From Prochlorococcus sp. AG-402-B05 (GTDB lineage: Bacteria > Cyanobacteriota > Cyanobacteriia > PCC-6307 > Cyanobiaceae): a DNA stretch of 64,000 nt. The stretch's first letter is position 1; each line of letters opens with the position of its first letter. Of this stretch, positions 31,492 to 40,966 are shown in pieces. The stretch lies in NCBI GenBank assembly GCA_003279635.1, contig QCHK01000001.1, forward strand, positions 69,697-133,696. Reading direction: 5' to 3'. Under the pieces are notes generated by a model. It was not told the DNA's origin and ran no database searches. It saw nothing but the letters and a program-made list of their open reading frames with translations. Both the position numbers and the translations under genes were made by a program.

Positions 31492-31632
31492 TTATATGTA
31501 TTTTCTGGATTTTATTTCTAGAACCTGCTCTAACCATAATTTCATTGAGTTAGAGAGTAGACCTTTCTCATAACGGAATATTGCTTCAGATAGAACAGGA
31601 GTGTTTATCCATTGAATAGTCTTTCTTCTCAT
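31492..31632 (-). CDS. Small hypothetical protein (46 aa)
   Basis: A 46-codon frame opens at ATG 31632 and reads MRRKTIQWINTPVLSEAIF at its start, ending KSRKYI. It is basic and has no membrane segment. It lies in the gap between larB (convergent) and another small minus-strand frame. Amino-acid make-up looks coding-like rather than random, but length limits certainty. Function unknown. Confidence 0.45.
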   Translation of the reverse strand: MRRKTIQWINTPVLSEAIFRYEKGLLSNSMKLWLEQVLEIKSRKYI

Positions 31633-31696
31633 AAACTCACTTCTTTCCCTTAGATTGAACTATTAACTTGAGGAGCGCAAGGGGGTATTTGTAGTC

Positions 31697-31864
31697 TTAA
31701 GATTCTCCGTCATATTTGCTACTAAGTCGTGTTAGCTCATCACTATTGTTGCTCGATTCAACATCTAGAAGACGAGTGACTAATTCTGATAAGTCTCTTT
31801 GAGCTAACTCTCCCGAGCTTTCCCATTTCATTGAGCGAGGTTCTGATTGTGAAGAAGCCGACAC
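31697..31864 (-). CDS. Small hypothetical protein (55 aa)
   Basis: The frame opens at GTG 31864 (55 residues) or at ATG 31831 (44 residues, MKWESSGELAQRDLSELV). It is acidic and leucine/serine-rich, with a likely single amphipathic helix. Two TTTACGTAAA palindromes lie 37-68 bases upstream, which supports a separate regulated unit. Function unknown. Confidence 0.5.
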   Translation of the reverse strand: MSASSQSEPRSMKWESSGELAQRDLSELVTRLLDVESSNNSDELTRLSSKYDGES

Positions 31865-31900
31865 TTCCGTAGTTGATAAGTGTGCGAATCCTAACTGCTA

Positions 31901-31932
31901 TTTACGTAAAAATTGACTGTTGTTTACGTAAA
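31901..31932. promoter_or_regulatory. Paired palindromic operator-like sites
   Basis: Perfect 10-base palindromes TTTACGTAAA occur at 31901-31910 and 31923-31932, with centres 22 bases apart, about two helical turns. They sit just upstream of the small minus-strand gene and downstream of the DUF1517 gene, so they are well placed to bind a dimeric regulator. Confidence 0.45.
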
Positions 31933-31986
31933 TAAGATGAAAAAAATATAAAGAAATTCGTTTTTTGGTTGCTTTGGACACTGACT

Positions 31987-32952
31987 TTATAAATGTTTAA
32001 GATTTGGGTATTGAATTATTAGTTCTTCTTCTCTCAGGGTCTCTCCTTCTCCGTCAGGTTGCCAGATAACTTCTAAAGCAATTAAGTCATTTGATGATAT
32101 TGACCCTAAGATTCTTAATGCTTCAGTGATGACTTCGTTGTTTGCGGAGTTTTGAAGTCTTAAATCCTTTTTTGTTGCTACGAGAATCGTTATTGCGATG
32201 TATTCATTTGTTGAATCAGAATCGCCAGGATTGGATTGTTTATTTGTTGAGCTAGATATTTGACCAGAATAGTTTGATGTGAGCTCTGCCTTTAGTTTGC
32301 TTCTTTCAGTTATTGATATTCGATTAAAGGTTGATTCTGCTGACGCATATGGAACAGAACCTGTTTCTATATTTGAATAGACCCATAATTCAGGCTTCCT
32401 AAGTAAGGACAGTGTTGTGTCTTGAAGAACTCTTTGAAGGCCAGATGAAGTTGAGGTGTTTGAGGAGGCGGCAAGCTCCCTTAGGCTCACTTGAATTTCT
32501 TTTGCACTTGCCAGTAAGCCAATTTGAAATTGAATTAAAGAAACTTTGGATGGGTTCGTTGATTGAGAAACTATTGAGTTATTGCTTGTGTTAGAAAAAT
32601 TTGAAGAGCTTTTAAATGAATTAACAATCACACCAATGATTGACATAAGTATTAAAAACCCAAAAATCCCACCTCCGCCAAAGCCAAATATTGGCAATAA
32701 AAAAGGAAAACCAATACCACCTCCTCTATATCCACTTCCATAACCTCGAAGGTTGTTACCTCCATAGCCTCCGTAATTTTGTCTTCGTGGTGAAGAAGGC
32801 GCCTGAAAACTTCCTCCACCTATTCGTCCTCCACTAGCTGCTGCTGCAGTGTTGGGATTGGTAAATAAAGAAAAAAAGATTATTGTTGAAACAATCAGAA
32901 AAGAAAAAATCTGTTTTCTTTTAATCCAACTAAAGCGAGTAGTTTTTAACAC
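31987..32952 (-). CDS. DUF1517 family membrane protein
   Basis: The 321-residue protein has a signal or anchor at about residues 13-38 and a Gly/Tyr/Arg-rich linker at 40-80. A membrane segment lies at about 83-110, then a soluble DUF1517 domain reaching the C-terminus. Homologues occur in cyanobacteria and plastids; some have been linked to thylakoid biology, but the function here is unknown. It is followed on the same strand by small genes and preceded by thiS. Confidence 0.82.
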   Translation of the reverse strand: MLKTTRFSWIKRKQIFSFLIVSTIIFFSLFTNPNTAAAASGGRIGGGSFQAPSSPRRQNYGGYGGNNLRGYGSGYRGGGIGFPFLLPIFGFGGGGIFGFLILMSIIGVIVNSFKSSSNFSNTSNNSIVSQSTNPSKVSLIQFQIGLLASAKEIQVSLRELAASSNTSTSSGLQRVLQDTTLSLLRKPELWVYSNIETGSVPYASAESTFNRISITERSKLKAELTSNYSGQISSSTNKQSNPGDSDSTNEYIAITILVATKKDLRLQNSANNEVITEALRILGSISSNDLIALEVIWQPDGEGETLREEELIIQYPNLKHL

Positions 32953-32970
32953 TTATCTATTCAGGATTAA

Positions 32971-33189
32971 CTAACTGTAGGAACCTCCACCAACAATTGT
33001 CACAACCTCTAAGCAATCGCCATGTTTGATTTTTGTATTTGTCCAAACTTTTGGGCTAATAATTTCACCATTTAATTCAACTACAACTAACTGAGGTTTG
33101 TAGCCTAAGTTTTCAAGCAAAGCTTCCATTAGTAATTCTTCATTAGAGTTATTAATGGTTTTAATTTCGCCGTTAATTTTTAATTGCAT
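32971..33189 (-). CDS. thiS: Sulfur carrier protein ThiS
   Basis: This ubiquitin-like carrier of 72 residues donates sulfur for the thiazole of thiamine. The fold pattern and the terminal VVTIVGGG are clear. Three residues, SYS, follow the glycines, whereas the working form should end in Gly-Gly. Either this tail is trimmed or a glycine-end form is made another way. It overlaps the 3' end of thiE by 10 bases. Confidence 0.88.
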   Translation of the reverse strand: MQLKINGEIKTINNSNEELLMEALLENLGYKPQLVVVELNGEIISPKVWTNTKIKHGDCLEVVTIVGGGSYS

Positions 33190-34232
33190 TTTAGAAGTTT
33201 GATAAGTTCATCAGTTGTTGAAAAGGGATCATTTGAATTAATGATTGCATTGGACACAGCTATGCGAAGATTATTGATCTGGTTTAATTTTGTGATATTT
33301 GATTTATTGATTCCACCAATAGCAAAAGCAGGTAGGAGAGTTTCACTTAATCCTTTTTTTAGATAGTCAATTCCAATTGGATTTAGTTGCTTTTTTGTTT
33401 CAGTGGAAAATATTGGTCCTATACCAATATAATCACAGCCTTCTCTTTCGGCATTTTTAATGTCTTCAAGACAGTGCGTGCTTCTGCCAATGATTTTTTC
33501 AGCCCCTAGGAGCTCTCTCGCGATTTTTATTGGCATATCTTCTTGCCCCAAATGAATCCCATCGGCGTCAACGGCGAGTGCGATATCTATGCGGTCATTG
33601 ACTATAAATAGTGAATTGTATTTTTTACAAAGAGAAGCTAAACATTTAGCTTGTGAAATTTTTTCATTATCATTTAAAAATTTCTCTCTATATTGAAGTG
33701 CTTTTACACCAGCTTTTAGAGCATGAAGAACGACCTCTTCAAGGTCTTTCCTGTTTGAGGTTATTAAGTATACGGAACAATCTTTTAAGGTTTGTCTTTT
33801 ATTTAGGCCTTCTGTCGAATTAAGCACCTTTATTTCGATCTCATAAGTTTCATATCTAATTTTGCTGGCTATTTCACAAAGATTCGGATCTGTTGCTCGA
33901 GTAAATTCCTCTATTACTCTTAGGGCTTCTTGAACTCTGGATGAGTTCGCAATAAATATAGCCTCTGGGGTTGATCTGACTGTTTGTAATGGATGTGAAA
34001 TGCCCATAGCTGGATCGTTGGATGTAAGCCTTTCTTTTCGATAAATATTGAGGTGATGTACTCCTAATTGTTGCCTCCAATCTTTGATTTGAATCGAAAA
34101 ATCACTCCTCTTTAAACCAAATCTGCACCAATCTTCCATAACTCTGAGCCCTTCTCTAGCGCGATCAAGGTTCGCGTCAATTAATTGAGCAATACGATTA
34201 TCAGACGGAGGGGTGACAGGCATTAATTTCAT
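33180..34232 (-). CDS. thiE: Thiamine-phosphate synthase, two-domain cyanobacterial form
   Basis: Residues 1 to about 125 form the helical N-terminal extension found in cyanobacterial ThiE (DANLDRAREGLRVMEDWCRF). Residues about 145-350 form the ThiE barrel with LITSNRKDLEEVV, QYREK, VNDRIDIALAVDADGIHLGQEDMP and IGIGPIFSTETK. It joins HMP-PP and thiazole phosphate. It is coupled to thiS by a 10-base overlap. Confidence 0.93.
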   Translation of the reverse strand: MKLMPVTPPSDNRIAQLIDANLDRAREGLRVMEDWCRFGLKRSDFSIQIKDWRQQLGVHHLNIYRKERLTSNDPAMGISHPLQTVRSTPEAIFIANSSRVQEALRVIEEFTRATDPNLCEIASKIRYETYEIEIKVLNSTEGLNKRQTLKDCSVYLITSNRKDLEEVVLHALKAGVKALQYREKFLNDNEKISQAKCLASLCKKYNSLFIVNDRIDIALAVDADGIHLGQEDMPIKIARELLGAEKIIGRSTHCLEDIKNAEREGCDYIGIGPIFSTETKKQLNPIGIDYLKKGLSETLLPAFAIGGINKSNITKLNQINNLRIAVSNAIINSNDPFSTTDELIKLLKCN

Positions 34233-34294
34233 GTCATCCTTTATTTGATGATTTGTATTTAGATTTTATTGTGGAAAATGATTCTGAGAGCAAT

Positions 34295-34387
34295 ATGACT
34301 GTGCTGCTTTGGGGTGTTTTTTTGTTAGGGGGCATAGGTTTATTTGTGGTTTGGGGATTATCCAACGCTTATCCCACAATTAATTAG
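34295..34387 (+). CDS. Small single-span membrane protein (30 aa)
   Basis: The 30-codon frame begins MTVLLWGVFLLGGIGLF and ends SNAYPTIN. It is almost wholly one hydrophobic segment with a polar end, the size class of small photosystem or cytochrome b6f subunits, though I cannot match it to a named one. It sits alone on the plus strand between divergent thiE and convergent ribF. Confidence 0.55.
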   Translation: MTVLLWGVFLLGGIGLFVVWGLSNAYPTIN

Positions 34388-34388
34388 A

Positions 34389-35342
34389 TCAAAGTTTTTT
34401 TGTCAATATTTCTTTTGCCAATATTGCATCTAAACTTATTTGTTCGCTCAGTGCATCGATTTTCTCAAACTTTTTTTGTAGTCTAATTCTTTGCACTGGT
34501 TCGATAATTAATTCATGTCCTAATAGATTGATTTCTTTGTCTAGAAGGTGAACTTCTACTGCTGATAAAGAGTTTGGATCAATAGTTGGTTGAGGGCCCA
34601 TATTCATAACTGCTAAGAAACGTTCTTTTTTGTTTGCTATGGAGGCCCAAGCTGCATAAACACCCAATGATGGAAGGAATTTTCGCCCATCTATTTTTAA
34701 ATTTGCAGTTGGCCATCCAATTTTTTTTCCTAAACCTCTTCCTTTCTCCACCGTTCCTCTAAAGGTGTAAGGACGCTTCAAAAGATATTTTGCATGCTTT
34801 AAATCACCGTCGTTGAGTGCTTTTCTTACTCTGCTACTACTAAGTCGACCATGATTGTCTTCAACAATAGGAACAATAGAAATTTTTATACCTAGAGAGG
34901 CACCTATCTTTTTTAAAGTAGAAGTGTCACCTTCTCGGTTGCGTCCAAACCTGAAATTCTCTCCAACCGCTATGTGTTTAGCATGAAGGGTTTTTGCTAG
35001 AACTTCCTCTACAAATGTTTCAGCACTTTTTGAAGCAAGATTTTTATTAAATGGAACCAAAACTAGTTGCTCTATTCCTAGAGGCTCAAGTAGGAATGTT
35101 TTTTCATTTGGTAAATCCAATCTTAATCTTGATTCTCCAAAGAGAACCTCGCGGGGATGAGGCCAAAAACTGACAACTGTAGGAACACCAATTGGCTCTT
35201 TTAATATGGCATTTATTACTTTTTTATGACCTAAGTGAAGACCGTCAAAACTACCTAAGGCTAGTGCTGTAGGTAGTTTTGCGTTTTCTGGCGCACAGAG
35301 AGGAATCAAGATAAACGTGCAATTTTTGTGCTTTGATGGCAA
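34389..35342 (-). CDS. ribF: Bifunctional riboflavin kinase / FAD synthetase
   Basis: The N-terminal adenylyltransferase domain has LALGSFDGLHLGHKKV and a RFGRNREGD stretch. The C-terminal kinase domain begins near residue 190 with PYTFRGTVEKGRGLGKKIGWPTANL. It makes FMN and FAD from riboflavin. Length is 317 residues. The first 25 residues are variable, and a later start is possible. It is divergent from the DUF3611 gene. Confidence 0.93.
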   Translation of the reverse strand: MPSKHKNCTFILIPLCAPENAKLPTALALGSFDGLHLGHKKVINAILKEPIGVPTVVSFWPHPREVLFGESRLRLDLPNEKTFLLEPLGIEQLVLVPFNKNLASKSAETFVEEVLAKTLHAKHIAVGENFRFGRNREGDTSTLKKIGASLGIKISIVPIVEDNHGRLSSSRVRKALNDGDLKHAKYLLKRPYTFRGTVEKGRGLGKKIGWPTANLKIDGRKFLPSLGVYAAWASIANKKERFLAVMNMGPQPTIDPNSLSAVEVHLLDKEINLLGHELIIEPVQRIRLQKKFEKIDALSEQISLDAILAKEILTKKL

Positions 35343-35366
35343 GTTTGGTTTATCGCCTTATTCATC

Positions 35367-35933
35367 GTGATGGCAGATCAACGTGACTTTCAATTGCTTT
35401 CTCTTGGAATGAGAAGAATTGGTTGGCTTCGGTTTTGGATTCAAACAATTTTAGGTGTAGTGGTAGTGGGTGTTTTGTTGTTCAACAATGTTGGAAGTAG
35501 TTTAGCTAGAAACTCAGAGAGAGCATTGGGCTTAGGGCCAGGTTTGTCTCTCACGACATTGGCATTTATTTTATTGCTATTTAGCCTTTGGCAAGGATGG
35601 ATGATAGTAAAGACTGGTAGAGCCCTAGGCAGCGAGGCGCGCCCAAGTAGAGGTGAAACAAGTCGCTTACTAAAGAGAGGCTTGATTGTCGATTTAGTCG
35701 GATTGGTTTTTTCGTCGATCGGGTATCAATCTTTAGCAGGAGCTTTGTTCGTTCAGGCTTCAATGCAAGCTCCTGGTATTTCCATTGGAACAGGTATGAG
35801 AGCAATGGAAAATTATCCAATTACTTCTCTAGAAATGCTCTCTGTTTTGAGTAATACTCAAGTTTTGTTTGCCCATTTGATTGGGCTGATTTTTTCTTTA
35901 TGGTTATTGCAAAGGATTTTTAGAAAAAACTAA
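35367..35933 (+). CDS. DUF3611 family membrane protein
   Basis: Four hydrophobic segments are visible at about residues 22-45, 60-82, 105-130 and 163-183. The pattern MRRIGWLRFWIQ and the interior RGLIVDLVGLVFS match the DUF3611 family of cyanobacteria and plastids. Function unknown. Two adjacent ATG codons could be the start. It converges with surE, 3 bases apart. Confidence 0.8.
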   Translation: MMADQRDFQLLSLGMRRIGWLRFWIQTILGVVVVGVLLFNNVGSSLARNSERALGLGPGLSLTTLAFILLLFSLWQGWMIVKTGRALGSEARPSRGETSRLLKRGLIVDLVGLVFSSIGYQSLAGALFVQASMQAPGISIGTGMRAMENYPITSLEMLSVLSNTQVLFAHLIGLIFSLWLLQRIFRKN

Positions 35934-35936
35934 TTT

Positions 35937-36725
35937 TTATATTAAGTTTGGCAAATCATCTAAATTGCCTCTCCAAAAAAGATCAGGTTGAATTGGTGTT
36001 AATGAGGGAGAGCATAAAGCTATTTGAGAAACATCACTTGGCCATTCCTTAGGGCCTTCTCCAGCCGATTGAAGATCTTTTACTGCTTCCCCAGCCATCC
36101 AAAAATAGGTATTGCCTCTTGGATCGACTCTTCGAATGAATTGCTCCTCGTATTGTCTGATTGAAAGTCTTGTCCAAACCAAATCACCCATCTCTTTTTC
36201 TTCACAAGGAGGAATATTTAAATTTAGGAGTAAGTTCTTGGACCAATTTTGTTGAATTGCTTTCTCTGCAATATCTAAGGAAAGTTTCCCAGCGAAATCA
36301 AAATTTTTCCATTGAAAACTTGCAACGCTCACAGCAATAGATGGAATCCCATCTAAGGTCCCCTCAAGTGCAGCAGCAACAGTTCCTGAGCAAAAAATAT
36401 CCGTACCAAGATTAGGCCCATGATTAATTCCAGAAAGGATTAAGTCTGGCTTTTGATCAAGAAGTTCATTAAGTGCAAGTTTTACACAATCGGCGGGGGT
36501 ACCACTACATCCCCAAGCTTTAATACCTTCCCCAAATAATTCGTCAGCTTTTTCAGCGCGTATTGGCGAATGTAAAGTTAATCCATGACCAGTTGCTGAT
36601 CTTTCTTGATCTGGACAAACAACAGTAACTTTATGTCCTCTGCTCGCTGCAGAAGTAGCAAGTGTTCTTATCCCTTCTGCAAAAACACCATCATCATTAC
36701 TAATTAAAATTTTCAATGGTTTCAT
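35937..36725 (-). CDS. surE: 5'/3'-nucleotidase SurE
   Basis: This metal-dependent phosphatase acts on nucleoside monophosphates. The [11 protein letters not shown] metal-binding opening is at residues 9-19. [12 protein letters not shown] and [22 protein letters not shown] are diagnostic. Length is 262 residues. Confidence 0.94.
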   Translation of the reverse strand: MKPLKILISNDDGVFAEGIRTLATSAASRGHKVTVVCPDQERSATGHGLTLHSPIRAEKADELFGEGIKAWGCSGTPADCVKLALNELLDQKPDLILSGINHGPNLGTDIFCSGTVAAALEGTLDGIPSIAVSVASFQWKNFDFAGKLSLDIAEKAIQQNWSKNLLLNLNIPPCEEKEMGDLVWTRLSIRQYEEQFIRRVDPRGNTYFWMAGEAVKDLQSAGEGPKEWPSDVSQIALCSPSLTPIQPDLFWRGNLDDLPNLI

Positions 36726-36793
36726 TTTTTTGCTATTAGTTTTTAGAACTGGGACAGGTTGCCGATTAAACTAGTACTCGAGATGGAAATTCA

Positions 36794-37801
36794 TTGAGTT
36801 CAACATTATCCCTAAAACAGCTCATCGGTGAGCTTGAGATTCTAGAAAGCGAGGCGGCAAAAGAAATTGCTTCTGCTGAAAATTCTGAATCAATAGAGAA
36901 ATTAAGGTTAAGTTTCCTTGGAAAGAAAGGAAAACTCTCACTTCTTTTGGGAGGGATGAAAAATCTTTCTAATGAGGAAAGACCTTTAATTGGTCAAAGA
37001 GCGAACGTTTTAAAAACTCAATTGCAAGAATTAATCAAGGAAAAGCTTGAAATTTTAAAAACTCAGGCTCTAAGTCAGATACTTATAAAGGAAACTATAG
37101 ATGTTACAGCGCCTCCAACAGGTATTCCTCAAGGACATCGGCACCCCTTAATAACGACTACTGAGCAAATAATTGATCTTTTCTTGGGGCTTGGATACCA
37201 AGTTTCTGAAGGTCCTGAGATAGAGAATGATTACTACAATTTCGAGGCACTAAATATTCCACCTGATCATCCTGCAAGAGATATGCAAGATACTTTTTAT
37301 CTGGGAGGTGAATACCTTTTAAGAACTCATACATCGCCTGTTCAGATTCGTTGCCTTGAAAGCAAAAAGCCACCTGTAAGAATTGTCTCACCAGGTCGGG
37401 TTTATCGAAGAGATGCAGTTGATGCAACTCATTCGCCTGTGTTCCACCAGGTTGAGGTCTTAGCAATTGATGAAAAGCTTGACTTTAGTCATCTTAGAGG
37501 AACAGTAATGGCATTTCTAAAAGCATTCTTTGGAGATCTTCCTATTCGATTCAGAGCTAGCTATTTCCCATTTACGGAGCCATCAGCAGAAGTTGATGTC
37601 CAATGGAGAGGTAAGTGGTTAGAAGTTATGGGTTGCGGGATGGTAGATCCTGCTGTCTTGGAAGAATTAGAGATTGATCCAGAAAAATATAGTGGATTTG
37701 CTGCTGGACTTGGGGTTGAAAGATTTTGCATGGTTCGTCATGGTCTTGATGATATTAGAAAGTTATATACAAGTGATCTTAGATTTTTAGAACAATTTTA
37801 A
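36794..37801 (+). CDS. pheS: Phenylalanyl-tRNA synthetase alpha subunit
   Basis: This class II synthetase has an N-terminal coiled coil at about residues 1-85 and a catalytic core. Core motifs are [43 protein letters not shown] and [18 protein letters not shown]. Length is 335 residues. The frame start is a TTG at 36794. No pheT gene is in the window. Confidence 0.95.
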   Translation: MSSTLSLKQLIGELEILESEAAKEIASAENSESIEKLRLSFLGKKGKLSLLLGGMKNLSNEERPLIGQRANVLKTQLQELIKEKLEILKTQALSQILIKETIDVTAPPTGIPQGHRHPLITTTEQIIDLFLGLGYQVSEGPEIENDYYNFEALNIPPDHPARDMQDTFYLGGEYLLRTHTSPVQIRCLESKKPPVRIVSPGRVYRRDAVDATHSPVFHQVEVLAIDEKLDFSHLRGTVMAFLKAFFGDLPIRFRASYFPFTEPSAEVDVQWRGKWLEVMGCGMVDPAVLEELEIDPEKYSGFAAGLGVERFCMVRHGLDDIRKLYTSDLRFLEQF

Positions 37802-37894
37802 AGTTGGATATTTTTGAATTAAATTTAATTTATTAAACAAATAATATTGACATTTAATTGCTAATATTACTCAATTGTTTGTGAAGTATGATCG

Positions 37895-38803
37895 GTGCCC
37901 CGAGTTGGACTGATCGTTAATGACGGGAAAGAGCTTGCTGTTAAGACAGCAAAAACTTTTCAAAAGAAACTAGAAGATTCTGGTTTTGAGGTCGTAAGAG
38001 TAAGTAGCTCAGGCGGTTTACTAGGTTTTATTAATCCTGATCAATATATGAGTTCACAAGGATACAACTCATGTGTACCTGATAGTTTTGATTCTTCAGT
38101 TTTGTTTGCCGTTGTATTAGGAGGTGATGGGACTGTCTTGTCTGCAGCAAGACAAACTGCACCATTGGGCATCCCAATACTCACTGTAAATACAGGACAT
38201 TTAGGCTTTTTGGCTGAGGCGTATCTTTCAGATGTAGATCAGATTTTTAAACATTTAGTTGCAAGGGAATGGAATATTGAAGAGAGAACAAGCCTTGTAG
38301 TGAGTGTCATGAGAGGTGATCAATGTAGATGGGAAGCTCTTTGCCTCAATGAAATGGCATTGCATAGAGAACCAATGACAAGTATGTGTCATTTTGAAAT
38401 TTCCGTTGGTCGGCATGCGCCCGTCGATATTTCTGCAGATGGTGTAATTCTCTCTACTCCTACTGGTTCAACTGCTTATTCACTCAGTGCTGGGGGACCT
38501 GTAATCACTCCTGATTGCCCAGTTTTACAGCTTACGCCAGTATCTCCTCATTCATTAGCATCGAGAGCTCTAGTCTTTAGCAACGAAGAGCCAGTGACCG
38601 TTTTCCCTGCCACACCTGAAAGATTGATGATGGTAGTTGATGGCAGTGCAGGATGTTATGTATGGCCAGAGGATAGAGTTTTAATCAGAAAAAGTGATCA
38701 TCCAGTTAAGTTCATGAGACTTTCAGATCATGAGTTCTTTCAAGTTCTAAGAAATAAATTAGGTTGGGGACTCCCCCACGTTGCGAAACCTGATAAAACT
38801 TAA
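37895..38803 (+). CDS. nadK: NAD kinase
   Basis: NADK phosphorylates NAD to NADP. The [12 protein letters not shown] motif is at residues 74-85, and [10 protein letters not shown] plus [15 protein letters not shown] are the other family signatures. Start is a GTG; length is 302 residues. It ends 3 bases from convergent cobL. Cyanobacteria often carry two NAD kinases; which one this is cannot be told here. Confidence 0.94.
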   Translation: MPRVGLIVNDGKELAVKTAKTFQKKLEDSGFEVVRVSSSGGLLGFINPDQYMSSQGYNSCVPDSFDSSVLFAVVLGGDGTVLSAARQTAPLGIPILTVNTGHLGFLAEAYLSDVDQIFKHLVAREWNIEERTSLVVSVMRGDQCRWEALCLNEMALHREPMTSMCHFEISVGRHAPVDISADGVILSTPTGSTAYSLSAGGPVITPDCPVLQLTPVSPHSLASRALVFSNEEPVTVFPATPERLMMVVDGSAGCYVWPEDRVLIRKSDHPVKFMRLSDHEFFQVLRNKLGWGLPHVAKPDKT

Positions 38804-38806
38804 AAA

Positions 38807-40093
38807 TTATTTCATTTCACCCTTCAAAATAAAAACAGGATTTAAAGGAGATAATCTTATATCTTCTCCAATACTTACACCCCTATAAGATTGATGTTGA
38901 CTAATAGATAACTTGTGGACTTTAGGCTTCAAAATCGACTCTAATTTTGATATTGATTTTAATGATATTAGTGGTATTACTATTATACAACTACTATTTA
39001 TTAACTTCAAAACTTCTTCAAGAATTAAATGTGAGTTTGATCCACCTCCACCGATAATAACTCTTTTTGGACTTGATAGACTAGTTGTTATTTTATTTTG
39101 TTTGAATATATTTAATGCTTCATCCTCAATTATTAATGATGGCTTAACTCCAAGTCTTCTGGCGTTTTCCTCAATTATATTTTTACTTCCAACTCTTTTA
39201 TCAATGGATACTAATTTTAGATTTGGAGATATCCTTAATGCTTCTAAACCTATACTCCCAACTCCACTTCCTATGTCCCAAATTATTCCTTGCTTTGGAA
39301 GATTAAGTTCGGCAAGAATTTGAACCCTAACTTCTTTTTTTGTCATTAACCCAGGGCAGTCTGCATTTTGAAGAAAAACAGAATCAACAATTCCAAATAA
39401 AGGTAAATCTTTTGATTGTATTCGCGGCTCTTCTTTTTTAAAAAGAATTACAAGATGCAATGGATCAAGATCAATTGGGAAATCATCAATAGAAGATATT
39501 TTTAGAATTCTTTCATTGTGATATCCAAGCCTTTCGAAAGTCCAAAATTCATATTTTTTTTGAAGTTCTAATGAATCCAGTAATTGGTAAACCTCATTAG
39601 CTCCTCCTCTATTTGAGTCAGTTAAAACCACAAGTGAAGAAGGAAGCTTTTTAATTGCTTTTTCAAATTGAAGCGGATCTCTTCCATGAAGACTGATCCA
39701 TTGTGTATTTTGCCAAGGTTTGCCAAGTCTGGAAAAAGCTAGTTGAAAAGAGGTCGAGGCAGGCTCAAAATAAAGTTTTGATAAAGGAAAGTTTTGAATT
39801 AATAATCTACCAATCCCAAACCAAAGAGGATCACCACCAGAAAACACAATTGTTTTTTTCTTGTCCTTTTTTAACAGATCTATAAAGTCATTTAGTTTGT
39901 CAGTTGTAATGAACTCGAACTTATGATTTTTTATATTTTTATCCTTTAACCAAGTTTTGAAAGAATCTAAAATTCTTTGCGGACCAGTGATTATCTCAGC
40001 TTCAAAAATTGGTTTTTTTTTAGCTTCAAAAAAACTTTCAACACTGGCAGTATCAATTCCTATTACGTGTATCTGCTTTGACTCATCAGGCAT
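38807..40093 (-). CDS. cobL: Precorrin-6Y C5,15-methyltransferase (decarboxylating)
   Basis: The two-domain cobalamin enzyme has an N-terminal CbiE-type tetrapyrrole methylase (FSGGDPLWFGIGRLL) and a C-terminal CbiT-type methyltransferase (IWDIGSGVGSIGLEALR). It methylates C5 and C15 and decarboxylates the ring in B12 synthesis. Length (428) fits the fused form. Downstream it converges with nadK. Confidence 0.9.
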   Translation of the reverse strand: MPDESKQIHVIGIDTASVESFFEAKKKPIFEAEIITGPQRILDSFKTWLKDKNIKNHKFEFITTDKLNDFIDLLKKDKKKTIVFSGGDPLWFGIGRLLIQNFPLSKLYFEPASTSFQLAFSRLGKPWQNTQWISLHGRDPLQFEKAIKKLPSSLVVLTDSNRGGANEVYQLLDSLELQKKYEFWTFERLGYHNERILKISSIDDFPIDLDPLHLVILFKKEEPRIQSKDLPLFGIVDSVFLQNADCPGLMTKKEVRVQILAELNLPKQGIIWDIGSGVGSIGLEALRISPNLKLVSIDKRVGSKNIIEENARRLGVKPSLIIEDEALNIFKQNKITTSLSSPKRVIIGGGGSNSHLILEEVLKLINSSCIIVIPLISLKSISKLESILKPKVHKLSISQHQSYRGVSIGEDIRLSPLNPVFILKGEMK

Positions 40094-40191
40094 GGTTTAA
40101 ATGAGTAGGCGTAGAAAAATTTCTTTTTTATAGCTTTACTATTTTTTTGATGAAAATCAACTAAAACTTAAAAAGTTAGTTTGAAAGTTTT

Positions 40192-40479
40192 GTGAATCTT
40201 AAAAAAAATGAATTTGAGAAACCCTTAACCAGAAGATCCCGTCTGCATGAAATTTTGATAGCGCTGATTAAGCAACAAAAAGATTTAGAATTAATGGACG
40301 ATAATGTACAAGTCTTTGAAAGTCCTATTAATAATTCAGCAAAATATGACCCTTCCAAAATAGTTGAACGTAATCAACGTATCATTAAGAAATATCAGTC
40401 ACTCGTTCGCTCAGCAATAGCATTAGATGCACTACTTGAATCGGAAGATTACGATATTAGTGATAGAAGAAATGCGTAA
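40192..40479 (+). CDS. Conserved hypothetical protein (95 aa)
   Basis: This charged, helical protein opens at GTG 40192 and includes LTRRSRLHEILIALIKQQ. No catalytic motif is seen. Its 3' end overlaps the start of the DUF3122 gene by 8 bases, so it is likely the first gene of a short operon leading to ribD. Function unknown. Confidence 0.7.
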   Translation: MNLKKNEFEKPLTRRSRLHEILIALIKQQKDLELMDDNVQVFESPINNSAKYDPSKIVERNQRIIKKYQSLVRSAIALDALLESEDYDISDRRNA

Positions 40480-40966
40480 TTCATTTCGTCTGATAATTTC
40501 TTGTCTTTTGATTTGTTGTTTTTTTTTTACTAGCGCTAACAAAAGTTATGCAGATTCTAAAGTCACTTCAAATGATCAGAAAAAAGAGATTAAAAGAAGT
40601 ATAGAGAGCCTCAAAGACTTGGATTACCAAACTTGGCAAATTATCGTCTATCCAAGTTCCAAAGAGTCCAAGAATTTCATTTTAAGAATTGTGGGTTATC
40701 CAGGTTCATTAAGGATTGATCATCCAACTAACTTGTTAGTTAATTCAGGAAGAAAAACTTGGGATCTAAAAGACATAACAAAAAACATTAAAACCAAACC
40801 TGAAACTTTGAATGATTCTGCTGCTGAATTTGATATGAGCTCATTAATGGCCGAATTGGACAGAAATAGACCCTTGAGAATCGGATTGCCTGGGGTGATA
40901 AATGATTTACCAATTCCGCCATACTTAGTAAGTGAATGGAGATCATTGGCTCAAGAAAATGATTGA
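40472..40966 (+). CDS. DUF3122 family exported protein
   Basis: I place the start at ATG 40472, which gives a clean signal peptide (RLIISCLLICCFFFTSANKSYA) and a mature domain of about 136 residues resembling DUF3122. The frame is open further upstream to 40427, but that overlaps the previous gene and spoils the signal peptide. It overlaps the ribD start (ATGATTGA). Probably lumenal or periplasmic; function unknown. Confidence 0.75.
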   Translation: MRNSFRLIISCLLICCFFFTSANKSYADSKVTSNDQKKEIKRSIESLKDLDYQTWQIIVYPSSKESKNFILRIVGYPGSLRIDHPTNLLVNSGRKTWDLKDITKNIKTKPETLNDSAAEFDMSSLMAELDRNRPLRIGLPGVINDLPIPPYLVSEWRSLAQEND

